Shown here: positions 53,821-64,000 of the stretch, one piece after another
Position numbering within the stretch: the first letter of the stretch is position 1
Layout of the letters: each line of letters begins with the position of its first letter
Source of the DNA: Tyto alba
Lineage: Eukaryota > Chordata > Aves > Strigiformes > Tytonidae
NCBI RefSeq assembly: GCF_018691265.1
Contig: NW_024881282.1
Location: 54,939,122 to 55,003,121, forward strand
Length of the DNA: 64,000 nt
Direction: 5' to 3'
Made by a program: the position numbers and the translations under genes
Notes under the pieces: model-generated
Told to the model about the DNA's origin: nothing
The model's input: only the letters and a program-made list of their open reading frames with translations
Database searches by the model: none

Positions 53821-55383
53821 AGTATATCTAGACAACTCCTTCATTATACTAATCGCTTATAGTCTGAGCTGTGTAAAATGAGTCCTTTTATTTTACCGGT
53901 GCTTCTTCTGTCATCTCTTAAAAATCCTCATCTCTCTTCCAGTGAAGCTGTGCTATAGACTGATATGTGCTAAAAGCATGCACTTATTTTATAGAAAATA
54001 GGAAAGATGGAAGCACTGAAATGCCATGGTGATGAACGCCATAAAGGAATCTATAGGTATAATAAAGTATAAATAAGATTAGATAATGCCATGGAGGAAT
54101 TAAGAAGGCACCTTTTTACAAGGGTTGTTACACATATTTAGAAAAAATACTGTCTCTTCTGAAAGTAAGCTGTCTCCTTTTACAGCAGTCAAATAGCTGC
54201 ATATTTATTCTATATTTTCCAGAAATGTCATAACTGGGAATTTCCCTTAATTGAAGGCTAAGGATAGGTGAGCAGTGCACAATAGTCTAAAATATTTAAC
54301 TTTTGCAAGAAAATGCAGAGTTTATTCAAGACATAAATTCTAATTTACATAAAATTCATGTACAAATCACTGTTCTTTTTATGCCTGACATTTTCACACC
54401 GAGGATTGTGCCAGAAAGTTAGGTCAAATTATTTAAGGTCACTTTTCATGTACTGCCTGAGGGTCACAGCTCAAAGACATGGAATCATCTTTGCTACTTT
54501 TACATTAGAACAGATTTTTATGATAAATAAAGAATGAAGAACAGAAAGTTTATGTGTTTGTATTTTACATATTGCAATAAAATTTAATGACTAATTACTA
54601 TGCCTTTCCCCTTGGAACAGATGAGGAGAGCCATATTTCCTCTCTCAAGAATAGATACACTATGTGATATTCAACTTTTTGTCATATGTAATAGGTGGGC
54701 AAGCAGGGCTTAGAAAAATAGCATTTGTATTTGGATGCCACATTGAAGGCTGGTCAGGTTAGAAACAATGATCACTTCAATTATCTCTATGGTGGTGCTT
54801 TTTAACCATTCCAACGGCATTACCTCATGGTGGATTGTTGTCTGGGATTTACAGATCAAAAACCACAAGTCTTTCTTGTCAGAAATAGAAATACCAAGTC
54901 TATCAGCTTGGCTGTAGTATCTGATCTGCTTCATTTCTGTGCTCAGACAGTTCTTTTAAGCCATTCAAGTTTTTGATCCACACAGCTGCTGCTTCACTTA
55001 TTAGTATTCTACAAAGGAGTTCATTCTGGGATAGTTCACTCCAGGACTTCTCTCAAAGGCAATATGGATGAAACTGCATACTCCACACTCCTCCAACATT
55101 ATTCCAGTTGGCCATGAACTTTCACATGCCCTCATGTACATATCAGAGCATGTAACACATACTTTTCATCTCATGATACAAAAATACTTCACTAGTGAGC
55201 TGAAACACAATTCATGATGTCATAGACTGATAAAGAATTAACCTTTTTTTACCAGCTGCAATAATTTGTGAACAACAGTGTCTCTATGGGTAGTTTCAAA
55301 AGACTAAATGTCCCAGCCTTTCATAGTTCTTCCCTGTACTTTGTCTTTCTCCTATCAGAATTCTTTAATTGGAGAAAAAAATA

Positions 55384-55389
55384 AGTTTT
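55384..55389. repeat. Left target-site duplication (AGTTTT) of the ERVK-like LTR
   Basis: AGTTTT immediately precedes the opening TGTGGAG and recurs exactly at 55753-55758. Confidence 0.9.
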
Positions 55390-55668
55390 TGTGGAGTGGC
55401 TGGAAGAAAATAGGCATGTTGTGAGCGATCCAGACCAAGGGGCCTCACAACTTCAGCTGTTGTGAAGGACATATGCAAGGTCAAAAGAGATAATGAAATT
55501 GGGGTTTTGAGAAACTGTCTATGTTGCAGAGAGGTAAGGAGGATGGAATGTAAAAAACAAGATAACAAGAGGGAGAAACAGAATGTAGGTATGGCAGAGC
55601 AAGGCGTGTGAACAAGCAGCTTTAACCTATTAGCAACCAAAACGTAACGCGTGCTCTTTGCGCTAGTG

Positions 55669-55675
55669 TATAAAT
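55669..55675 (+). promoter_or_regulatory. LTR TATA box
   Basis: TATAAAT in the expected place near the U3/R junction of the ERVK-like LTR. Confidence 0.75.
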
Positions 55676-55690
55676 TGCTGTGTGTCCTTT

Positions 55691-55696
55691 AACAAA
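55691..55696 (+). terminator. Degenerate LTR polyadenylation signal (AACAAA)
   Basis: In intact LTRs of this kind AATAAA is expected at this distance from the TATA box. Here one T is C, probably a post-insertion mutation. Confidence 0.55.
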
Positions 55697-55752
55697 GTGG
55701 CATTAACTTGATCACATTGATCGTGTATGTTGTGTCCGAGACTTCTGCGTCA

Positions 55753-55758
55753 AGTTTT
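55753..55758. repeat. Right target-site duplication (AGTTTT) of the ERVK-like LTR
   Basis: Exact copy of 55384-55389. Confidence 0.9.
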
Positions 55759-56699
55759 CCTACTGCAAAACTTTCACTGCTATCTCTAGTTACTTGACCC
55801 TTTTTTTGATGTGTTCTCACCACCAGTAACAAAAGGCATCTTCTCTGGTTTTGGATGCTGGGCAGTATCCCCATCGTAGATGAGGTCTTAATTTGAAATT
55901 CACATTTAAAAGTCAACATTTTCTTTGCAAGTTAAGGTAACTTCAATTTTTAAAAAGAATGCATTTTCATTTGGTAGAATATTTGTTTAGAAATACATTG
56001 TGCAATGATGTTAACTACTATAACTAAATGTTACCTAACTGTCCAGTGTTAGATTTATAACACAATGTTAGATCAGTAGTAACACAAGATTTTGCAAGAA
56101 AAAAATATTTTCAAATATTCTTAACCATTCTACACAATTAATTGTGCCTTGGGACAAAAAAAAAAAAAACAAAAACAAAAAACAAAAATCAAAAAGAAAT
56201 TTAATCTGTACACTGTCTCACTTACTTTTGCTTTTCTATATACTGATATATTTTAAAACTATGTTTTGTCAGGTGTAAATAATGATAGTGACACATCACA
56301 GAGAAAACATTCTTGCCTAGAACAAATTTGTATAGTAAATACATAGACATAGCTATACTCAATTTTAAAACTTACTCTAAAATTTCTACAACAGATTTTA
56401 CCATTTGTAGTAATCTTTCCCTAGTTCTTTGGAATCCCAAGTAGATATTTGTTGAATGCATTATGGATCACAAAAAAGCCTTGTTTTGGGCTTTAATTTT
56501 CAACTCTAGCCAGCATAGAAAATGTTCTTCTAATATATCCAAAACCGTGGTTGTGAATTTTTATATGATGTGACAAATATAAGGCAAAAAGTTCTAAACC
56601 TTCCACCAGTAAGAAAAATGAAAAGTACTCAAAAAGGATCAGTCAGACTTCTGCTGGTGAAAATCAGTAGTTCAAATTAATCTATTTAGAGTTCATCAC
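55759..56699. other. AT-rich noncoding stretch with A-rich repeat
   Basis: No gene is seen. It contains an A-rich tract at about 56156-56190 (A run followed by CAAAAA units). It separates the ERVK-like LTR from the ancient CR1 fossil. Confidence 0.65.
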
Positions 56700-57455
56700 T
56701 GTCTCTATAAGTAAGCTCTTTTCCATGCAATCTTCTTTCACTTATTTCTCTGTTTTATGAACTTATTTGTATTTTTGTCAACCATAATATCCTGTAACAA
56801 GTTTCACAATTTAGCTGTTTCGCATAAAAAATATTGCCTTTTGTTTTCTTCAAGATCTGCTTCTTAGGAAGGTAATTTACCACCTTTATTCACATCTTCC
56901 AAAGCATTCATGATTTTATTGAACTCTAACTTGTTCTAGTTTCTTCTTTTTCTATCTATATAGACTGTTTGCACAAAAAATCTTACTCCATAAGTTTCAT
57001 TATTCTTTTTACCATATTCTATTTTTCTACATTCTACCTGAGACTAGAAGGAGATACAGAGCTGCAAAGTGCTTTTGCATTTCTCCAGATATGTTATTTT
57101 GTTGTTTATTCCTTTCCTAGTCATTCAAAATACTATATATGAGTTTTTTGAGCACTTCATAGGATGGATCTGATATTTTTGTAAGACTGTCTACAATAAG
57201 TCCGGTATCTCTTTCCTGAATGCTAACAAGTTATTTAGGGTCTCTCATTGTTTATATACATAGAGGTTATTCTGCTCATTATTCTACATTTATCAACACT
57301 GAACTTCATCTTTTACTGCTCATTCAGTACTGTAAACTTCTGCAACTTTTCACAGCCAGATTTTGATTTTACTACCCTGAATAATTTAATACTACCAGAA
57401 AACTTTGTCATCTCACTACTCAGCTCTTTTCTGGATAGCTTATGAATATGTATAA
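56700..57455 (-). mobile_element. Ancient CR1/L3-like LINE fossil, antisense
   Basis: The plus strand is the reverse complement of the end of ORF2 and the 3' part of an old CR1-superfamily LINE, of the lineage widespread in turtles and crocodilians. Landmarks in order are 'TTATGAACTTATTTG', 'ATATCCTGTAACAAGTTTCA', 'AAATATTGCCTTTTGTTTTC', 'TCATGATTTTATTGAACTCT', 'GTATCTCTTTCCTGAATGCT', 'CATTTATCAACACTGAACTT', 'CAACTTTTCACAGCCAGATT' and 'ACTTTGTCATCTCACTACTC'. On the minus strand 57309-57283 encodes a peptide with FSVDKC, matching the 'F-N-V-D-K-C-K-V-M' segment at the end of CR1-type reverse transcriptases. Many substitutions, gaps and stops show it is long dead. It differs from the avian CR1 tails elsewhere in the window and probably predates bird radiations. 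Confidence 0.82.
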
Positions 57456-57911
57456 TATATGATCAAGTGAGAAAATGCAATGTGCAATAAATTTGCAAAA
57501 GCATCTAGCTCTGGCTTCCCCTGGTTTTTCCCCTTTTTCTATGCCACTGCAACCACTTAATCATCCAAGGACTATATAGGCTTATGGAGACACAAAGGAT
57601 AATTATTCATCACTTTAGGGGTGGGAGGAGAGTGCTAAAACCAGAATGAATATATGTAAGAGATCGTCCAGCATTTCTGGTGAAAGTAGTTGCTCCTTAA
57701 AACTAGGTTCAGCTGGGGCCAGTAACCTAGAAAAACACTAGGTGAATGACTGTGCTTTCTTTTAATATCCAGAGGTGTTTTCACAGAAAGAATTTTGTTT
57801 CTTTCTATGCCTTTTCTGTTTAATGTCATGCCTGAAAGTTACCCTCTCATTTTCTTATTGGCACAGCTAAAGCACTATCTGAGAGCTGTGAAATATGCTA
57901 GTATCTGCAAG

Positions 57912-57953
57912 ATGTACCTTAAAAAATGTACCTCAAAAAATGTTCCAATGTCA
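57912..57953. repeat. 14-bp tandem repeat, three decaying copies
   Basis: ATGTACCTTAAAAA (57912) is followed by ATGTACCTCAAAAA (57926) and a weaker third unit beginning ATGTTCC (57940). Confidence 0.75.
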
Positions 57954-58266
57954 GTGTAGTTGTTCCTGAATTGAACATTATGACCCTGGAAATGCCGGTA
58001 GATAAGAAGGGAGTCACTGCAAACATAAAGCCCTGAGAAATGTTAATGGAAATGCAGATAGGACACTAGAAGGCAAGCAGAGGAAAAGTTTATGAACTGC
58101 TGTCTGCTGTCTAATGTAGTCTCATTTCAGATACCTTTAAGTACCAACTACTAATTTAAAGGGATACCCTGTTACTAGAAAGCTAAGCAAAAGCATGTTC
58201 ATATTCACTCTGTTTTAGGTACGTTTACTTATTGTGAGTAATGTGCTTGGGTGGCTGGTTTGTTGC

Positions 58267-58285
58267 TTTTTTTTTTTTTTTTTTT
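58267..58285. repeat. T19 homopolymer
   Basis: A run of about 19 T following TGTTGC. Confidence 0.85.
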
Positions 58286-59913
58286 CTTTAGTCCTTTGTT
58301 TTGTTACTTCACAGCTTTTTCATTGAATGTAGTGTATGACCAATTTTATTGCCTATGTAGACACATGTGCGTCTTGAAGGAAAGCAGTGCAAATATATGA
58401 GGGAATAACATTTTTTATTTCTATTATTGATGAAGAGAAAAAAAATATCATTTACTGCTCTTCTCTGATGGAATGACAATTCATGGTTGTCTTAAACCAC
58501 AGAGAATCTTTCGATCTTGAATTTTATATAGACTTTTATGTAATTTATTACTGAATGGAACTTATGGAGAAGTTGACTTCGGATTCACCTATTTCTGTCA
58601 CCAGCTCAGTTAAGATCCTGTGTTGTAATTCCTTCTCAGATATTTTTCTTATTATATTACCAAACTTCACTTTATAGCTTGCACTTGATAATAAAACTAT
58701 AAAAAGTTCCCTAACTAGAAGTAACAGTTTTCTACTTGAGCTTACCCAAGTGAGTGGCAGAGGAAGAGCTACCTCCTTTTTAAAATTGGGTATTGGTCAC
58801 GATAAGACAACTGTTTATTAGGTGATTTATTAATTTATTTATAACAACAGTTGTGTAATGAGCAAACAGCTATTACTTAACTTGTTTTGGCTTTAGCTTA
58901 GCTTTGTATGATTGGTATAATGTCTATTGTTACAATCATTTTGATATATTGTTATAAGTGACAGATAGCCATAGACAGTAGTTATCATTTGTAGCCTGAT
59001 CTGTGTGCAGTGCAGAGCTGTACAGATGGGGAATGATAGCAGAGATCTTGACAGTGTGGGCATGGAATGAAAGCAGAGGCTTCGAGCCATAAGGCTTTAG
59101 GGAGAACTTCAGTGAACAATTTCTGATCATTGGAGGAATGTGATTTTGGAAGCCAAGTAAAAACTGGTTTTAGGGAAAACAAAGAGAACAAGGAACAAGT
59201 ATCCAACGTATGTAAGCTACACCATACAGAAAAAAAAAATGAATGTGATATGAAAAACATAAAAATAGCACCAAGTGTATCCTTGAGTGAATGAAAGAAC
59301 ATCACAACAGTGCCATGTTTCTGGTGAAGGACTGGGGATGTTGACGACTTCACCTTAAAGTCATACTAACTGCTACTAGGAAGACTGGCACCATCAACAT
59401 TAGGACCCACAGAAGTACTGGAAGAGTGAGCATACCACCATACAAATAATTAGATAACAAAATGTTTGTGTATATTAGTATTAAATTTTTATTAAAGAGG
59501 ACTTTTTTCCTGCAATAATTCCCCAGTTTGGTTAGTGTCATTGTAAATTGAATATCAAATTATTACCTTAAATATAAGAGTTTCCTTAGTTCACAGAAGT
59601 TACAGAGTATGACTGATTTGGTGTGCTGTCCTGGAGTTCTGGTAGGAATTTGGAAGCAACTGAAGACACTTCTGGATTTGACTGTAGAGATAGACCAGTG
59701 AGACCTTTTAAATTTGGTGTATCATATTGCTATTACTGCCCGTATCGGATACTTTTTCAGTGGGACTTTTAGTGGTTCCATTATATGTAAAAAAAGATAT
59801 GAAGCAGCTTGCTACAGAAATCTGAAAATGATGCTGCCAATTTCTGTTGTGGAGCACAATGTTTTGAAGAAGAATTCTGACTTGTATCAATGGATAAAAA
59901 TTTTCAGTATCAA

Positions 59914-59916
<3 letters not shown>

Positions 59917-59949
<33 letters not shown>
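59917..59949. repeat. T33 homopolymer
   Basis: The longest homopolymer in the window, an uninterrupted run of 33 T. No flanking duplication or minus-strand retroposed sequence is evident. Confidence 0.9.
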
Positions 59950-59953
<4 letters not shown>

Positions 59954-61402
59954 GAGGGGTGATTCAAACACTGTTTGGAATGAGTGAGGTAAAATTCATG
60001 CTTTGGAGGATGGATGAAGTAGTTGGCTTTCACAACAAAAGGATACTCCCATTGAGCTCAGGAACAGGATCTAATGAGAAGTCAAGGGGTGGGAGGAAAG
60101 CAGGGACCGACTGCTGTTATAACAGTAGATTCTCATTCTTCCATCCAGTTTGTCTGAGAACTGGTTGCAAGAAATGGAGATCTGCTGAGGCCAAATTCCA
60201 GATCATGGTTATTTCTCTGTGTAAACCAATGCTGTGCCTTAAATTTGAATGCAAACCAGAAGAAACAGATTTTTCTTCTACCTGCTTCCAGTCAACAACA
60301 TCAAATGGCATTTGGAAAAGAAAAAAAATTAAAAATCTGTCTCCTAGCTGAATGCACTCTTCTTTTTGAAGTGTTCTTACCATAGGATTATGTTACATAT
60401 ACTGCATTTTAGAAGTTTTTTCTATTTACATCTAGATTCTTACTGTCTAGTTGATCTGCCCAGAGCAAATAATAGGATTCAAAGGGAGATGTCTTTTCTG
60501 GAGTCACACTTTATTTTCACAATTGTTAACTGTTGTATGGGCACTCACCATCTCCTACAGGCCAAATGTGTCATGGATTTTAAGTTGGGGAAGCCTTAAA
60601 GCATATATAGATCTTGTCAGCAGTCCAGTTTGAACAAGCTGAAGATTTTAAGCTTAAGATATTCATATTGCTTCCTGTTCTAATAAGGATATTATTTTAA
60701 CTTTAGGAAATACCTGAATAATAGTGCTTGGCAAAGTACAGAATAACCATAATTTAAAGACATCACTACTTATTTGTTTCAGTTTTGAGAAAAATAAACA
60801 ATTTTTTATGATGCTTAAAAGCTTTACTTCTCTGTGAAGTAAAATAGCTGTTGTACAGCTGATGGGGAAGAAAAGAAGAAAAAGAAAAACCTTTAAAAGC
60901 CTTTGAGTACTTGCCAACATCAACATCTGAAGGTATTACTGTCATCATGAACTCTCTTATGGCAGCTGGGCATTAATGAAGATGATTGGAAGAGGTGGTG
61001 GCAGGAACAGCAGGAGTGACAAACTCTGAGATGTTTCCTGGTGTCTCAAAAGCATTACAATATGAAGTCAGTAATCAAGTATTGGCTTAATCATAATCCT
61101 CATCACTACTGTTTATGTACCACTTTTATATATTATTTTGTCTGTCTGTTCTCTTCAGTACTAAGAAAACATCTGAAGGACATCTGAAAAGGAGATACTA
61201 AATTGGTCTCATTTATCAAAAGCACAATAAGTGTTCTAAGCTTCACTGCTTGGAAGCTCTTCACCTGATTTCTGCAACACTCTATGTCCTGTGCACTCCT
61301 TCAAGGAGGAAAGAAAGGAAGAAATTAGTTTTATTTTGTTGCTTATTCAACTTATTAAAAGAAACATGAAGAAACTGTGAGTCAACCTATGACATAAATA
61401 GG

Positions 61403-61550
61403 GAGGAAAATGTCTTGAAAGAACTCACTTATAATGAAACAAACTCACCTAAGATGAAATAAAAGCTCTAATGTACTTCAGGATATTTCTAAGGTTTTAT
61501 ATTCTATTGATAGCAAAAAACAAATCAAGCTATAGTATAAAGATTTACAT
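61403..61550 (+). repeat. Diverged direct duplication, copy A
   Basis: Shares with copy B (61929-62070) the collinear blocks AAAGAACTCACTTATAA, TTCTAAGGTTTTATATTCTA and GCTATAGTATA (TTCTAAAGTATTCTATTATT and ACTATAATATA in copy B). The offsets are 529, 519 and 518 bp, in the same orientation. The start of copy A also holds an internal 20-bp imperfect tandem (AACTCACTTATAATGAAAC, then AACTCACCTAAGATGAAAT). It may be an old local duplication or two copies of an unnamed repeat. Confidence 0.5.
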
Positions 61551-61928
61551 ACAGAAACTGCTCAGAAAAGCCAGTTTGCATTACACTTCCCTCCACCTTC
61601 TAATATTCCTCTCTTTGTTCACAGTACAAACTTTTATGCCACTCTTAAGGCTTGGGAATGTCTCCTTCTCAGTGATGTAATCTCATCTGGAATAAGGGCT
61701 TGGTGGTACACAACTGTTCAAACCTGGGGATAGTTTTAGCAAGTTTTTAATGAGATCTTCTAATTCTAACACAATTCTACCATTTCCTAATCTTTACAAT
61801 GGACATAAAATATTCAAGTCTGTATTATTTGGGTGAACAGCACTGTAGCAGTGGCAGAAAATCTTCACAGGATTTAAATTGCTAGATTGTTCCCTCAGTG
61901 AATTTCTGCCATCAGAGTAACAAGGACT

Positions 61929-62070
61929 GGGAAAAATGTTGCTTAAAAAGAACTCACTTATAACAAAATAATACTTAGATAGAAGTCCTAATTTTTTCAC
62001 CATTTTTCTAAAGTATTCTATTATTCTGATTACAATGAACAGCTAAACTATAATATAGCCTTATCACAGT
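61929..62070 (+). repeat. Diverged direct duplication, copy B
   Basis: Partner of copy A at 61403-61550, with the same block order and a roughly 10-bp length difference between the first two blocks. Confidence 0.5.
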
Positions 62071-64000
62071 TAGAAGCTGATATCTAAAAGTAAAATTTAA
62101 TGGACTGTTTCCATACATAGCAAAGACACATATGAGATAGATACAAAAGTTATATTCATCCAAAGAGAAGAAAATGAATTTGTTATATCAAAAGACATAG
62201 AAATTAAAATAGGTATCAAAGCATCATATGCACTAAACAAACCCCTTTCTTAGTAATTTCAATGCAGTATCAGTAACCGCAACAATTGTTTCACCTTCAG
62301 TTGTGAGAGAAATTAAAAACCCATAGCAAAAATCAATTTTCTTTATTTCCCTTTTTCAGAAAATTCCTTGTTGATATATATGCTTGAAATACATATTTTA
62401 TTAAAGTAATTATATTATTAAAGTCTTTAAAACAAACACATTTAATATGTAAAATATCCAGAGAATTTTGTATTCCAAAAACATAATACCTAATGCTAGA
62501 GCAGTTTGCTAATATTTAGGAAGAAAAGGTTTCAGCTGGGGAAAACTGTAACTCAGAACTGGTTTTGGTGTTGGATCTCTTTTCTTTCCTGTTTCTTTTG
62601 TTCAGAGACTCTACATACATACTTAAAACCATTAAACAGAGGGTACAAGATTGTAAGATTATGATGCTGTGGGAATTAAAGGCACATTAGTTTGTGTACT
62701 CTACGGGTATTGACTCCTGTACAAGTGTCTGTTCCACTTGTCTATGCCCTGAAAATAACACAGGAGATGAAAGGCAAGGATGTGGAGCCTGGAAACAAAA
62801 GGTTTGATCTTCTTGGGACCAGCTAACATGCATAGTGTTATTTCCCCCCGACCTGAGCATGATAGCATAAGGCTGGAGCAAAGAATAAGGGAGTATATCC
62901 AAGGGTGTAATGCCCTCCTGTTGCAACAATCCAAACACATAACATACCTCTATCCTATCTTCCCTTTTACATAAACATTAGTAGTGGGAATAACATTAGT
63001 AGAAGTAACAAAATTTCAGAGTAAAGTATTCCAGCAAACAAACTTGCAGTGAATATTATAGTAGTTATGAGTAAACTTTCCCAAAGGCTAGGAGAATATG
63101 CAAACCAATGGGATGTGAAAGTTAATTTACTATCTGATTTTCAAATTATCTGTCTGGCCAGTGTGTCTGATACTGAAGTCCTTACAAACATTGTTAGTAT
63201 TCTCATTTCACATGTAAATCCTCTCTAACACCCTTACAGTGTCTTTAAAATTGAGAAAGCAAAACCAGTGGTTTTTTATTATCTGTATCAGCCTCACACA
63301 GCACAGCACAGTTCCTATCAACATTCATGTAGTCAGTGTGGATATAACCAACCTTCCGCAGTGCTGCTTGCCTTCATCATGGTTAAAATTGAGGTAACTC
63401 TTTTTCTTGCTCTTCTCTGATGAACTGGACACAAATATGATGATTCTAAATTATATCCAACTTCTAAAATATTATGCCAGCATGCATAAAGAGCTATTTT
63501 CTCAGGAGGAATTAATATGCTCTTAAATACCTAGTCCTCTTGTGTCAGATCTGCATTTGTGAGTGATTTGAAGACTGTGATTAGTTTCAGTACTTTAGAG
63601 GAAGTCTGTCATGATCTAGTTTGTCCTCTTAGCCACATTTTCACAAGTGCACATCTGTGAAAATCTGGTAAACTTCAGATGTCTACATGCTTTTGAGATT
63701 TCCATCCTCCTTCATTAGACAAAAAAAATAAAAAGACCATAAAGCAAACTATTCATTTATCTTTTTGGTTTTGGAGATACATATGTGTATACTCAAATAA
63801 CTGAAGAGCTGTCACTGTCTAACCCAATAGAGAAGACACAAATAGGGACTGAAAATTGGGAATGGGCTAAAAGTGTAAATAGGCTTGAAGTGTCAGACTT
63901 TTGAAATGTGTGGAATTTAAAATGTCATTACACAACACTGTTTAAATTACACCTTTATTATCTGAAGATTGAAAAGTGCAGTATCATTGCCTGAAAGAAA

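Larger units (their letters stand above)
45449..55383. other. AT-rich noncoding stretch, no gene recognised
   Basis: About 10 kb without a recognisable gene or transposon. It contains A runs at 46072-46085, 48565-48610, 49429-49458 and 53806-53820, a small perfect hairpin at 48434-48458 and an exon-like open stretch at 46480-46611 (see findings). The 75-codon frame at 49128-49355 has no recognisable motif. Confidence 0.7.
55390..55752 (+). mobile_element. Solo LTR of an endogenous retrovirus, ERVK-like
   Basis: A 363-bp element starts TGTGGAGTGGC and ends CTTCTGCGTCA, bracketed by the perfect 6-bp duplication AGTTTT. The layout is that of a plus-strand LTR. U3 holds a CpG-bearing stretch (AACGTAACGCGTGC) and a TATA box, TATAAAT, at 55669-55675. 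About 20 bp on lies AACAAA (55691-55696), one base from AATAAA. A short U5 then ends in 'TTGTGTCCGAGACTTCTGCG', a terminal block I associate with avian class II (ERVK) LTRs. A 6-bp duplication fits that class. No internal retroviral sequence or second LTR adjoins, so it is a solo LTR. The damaged polyadenylation signal suggests it is no longer a complete regulatory unit. Frames at 55365-55640 and 55689-55919 on the minus strand are artefacts. Confidence 0.93.
57456..64000. other. AT-rich noncoding stretch, no gene recognised
   Basis: No gene or named transposon is recognised. It contains a 14-bp tandem repeat at 57912-57953, T runs at 58267-58285 and 59917-59949, and a diverged direct duplication at 61403-61550 and 61929-62070. 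The 153-codon frame at 59890-60351 includes a poly-Phe run encoded by the T tract and has no motif. Confidence 0.7.

Noticed and set aside
59890..60351. Plus-strand open frame of 153 codons with a poly-Phe run
   Set aside because: The frame is extended by the T33 homopolymer. The rest has no family motif and the tract length would vary between alleles.
62640..62980. Slightly GC-richer segment with overlapping short frames, considered as another LTR
   Set aside because: No TG...CA borders with a flanking duplication, and no TATA/AATAAA arrangement could be found.

Overview
The window looks like AT-rich, CpG-poor noncoding DNA from a vertebrate nuclear genome, most probably a bird. The bird call rests on the mobile elements. 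There are several CR1 LINE tails of avian type: antisense copies open with a 'GGTTGGAA...GACCT...TAGTCCAA' block, and one sense copy ends in 8-bp GAGTCTAT repeats. Two LTR insertions resemble avian endogenous retrovirus families. There is also a much older CR1 copy of the kind familiar from turtle and crocodilian genomes. There are no bacterial features: no operons, no Shine-Dalgarno-led reading frames, no CRISPR array.

I found no protein-coding gene or exon that I can defend. The longest open frames are 100-170 codons. None has a recognisable domain, and several are by-products of homopolymers or lie inside repeats. The window therefore reads as a gene desert or the interior of very long introns. 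Two short stretches with a good splice acceptor followed by a short open frame (23244-23305, 46480-46611) are reported only as weak candidates.

Layout. 1-10.3 kb: unique AT-rich sequence with homopolymers and a 50-bp tandem duplication. 10.3-11.0 kb: an old, long CR1 fragment (antisense). 11-21.5 kb: unique sequence, a long (AT)n(GT)n microsatellite at 12.77 kb, and a short sense CR1 tail at 18.06 kb. 21.55-21.77 kb: CR1 antisense. 21.8-34.7 kb: unique sequence with long A/T runs, a (CA)n/A-rich compound repeat at 29.4 kb and a pyrimidine-rich stretch at 30.2-30.55 kb. 34.7-34.9 and 37.34-37.68 kb: two more antisense CR1 fragments. 44.38-45.44 kb: a GC-rich 1,066-bp solo LTR on the minus strand with a 5-bp target duplication (ERVL-like). 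55.39-55.75 kb: a 363-bp solo LTR on the plus strand with a perfect 6-bp target duplication (ERVK-like). 56.7-57.46 kb: an ancient CR1/L3-like LINE fossil that still shows a reverse-transcriptase C-terminal peptide motif. 61.4-62.07 kb: a diverged, collinear direct duplication about 520 bp apart.

I did not find a new biological system. The best-supported observations are the two LTR insertions with exact target-site duplications and the ancient LINE fossil. The rest are modest structural curiosities. All family assignments were made by eye from remembered consensus features, without a database search.
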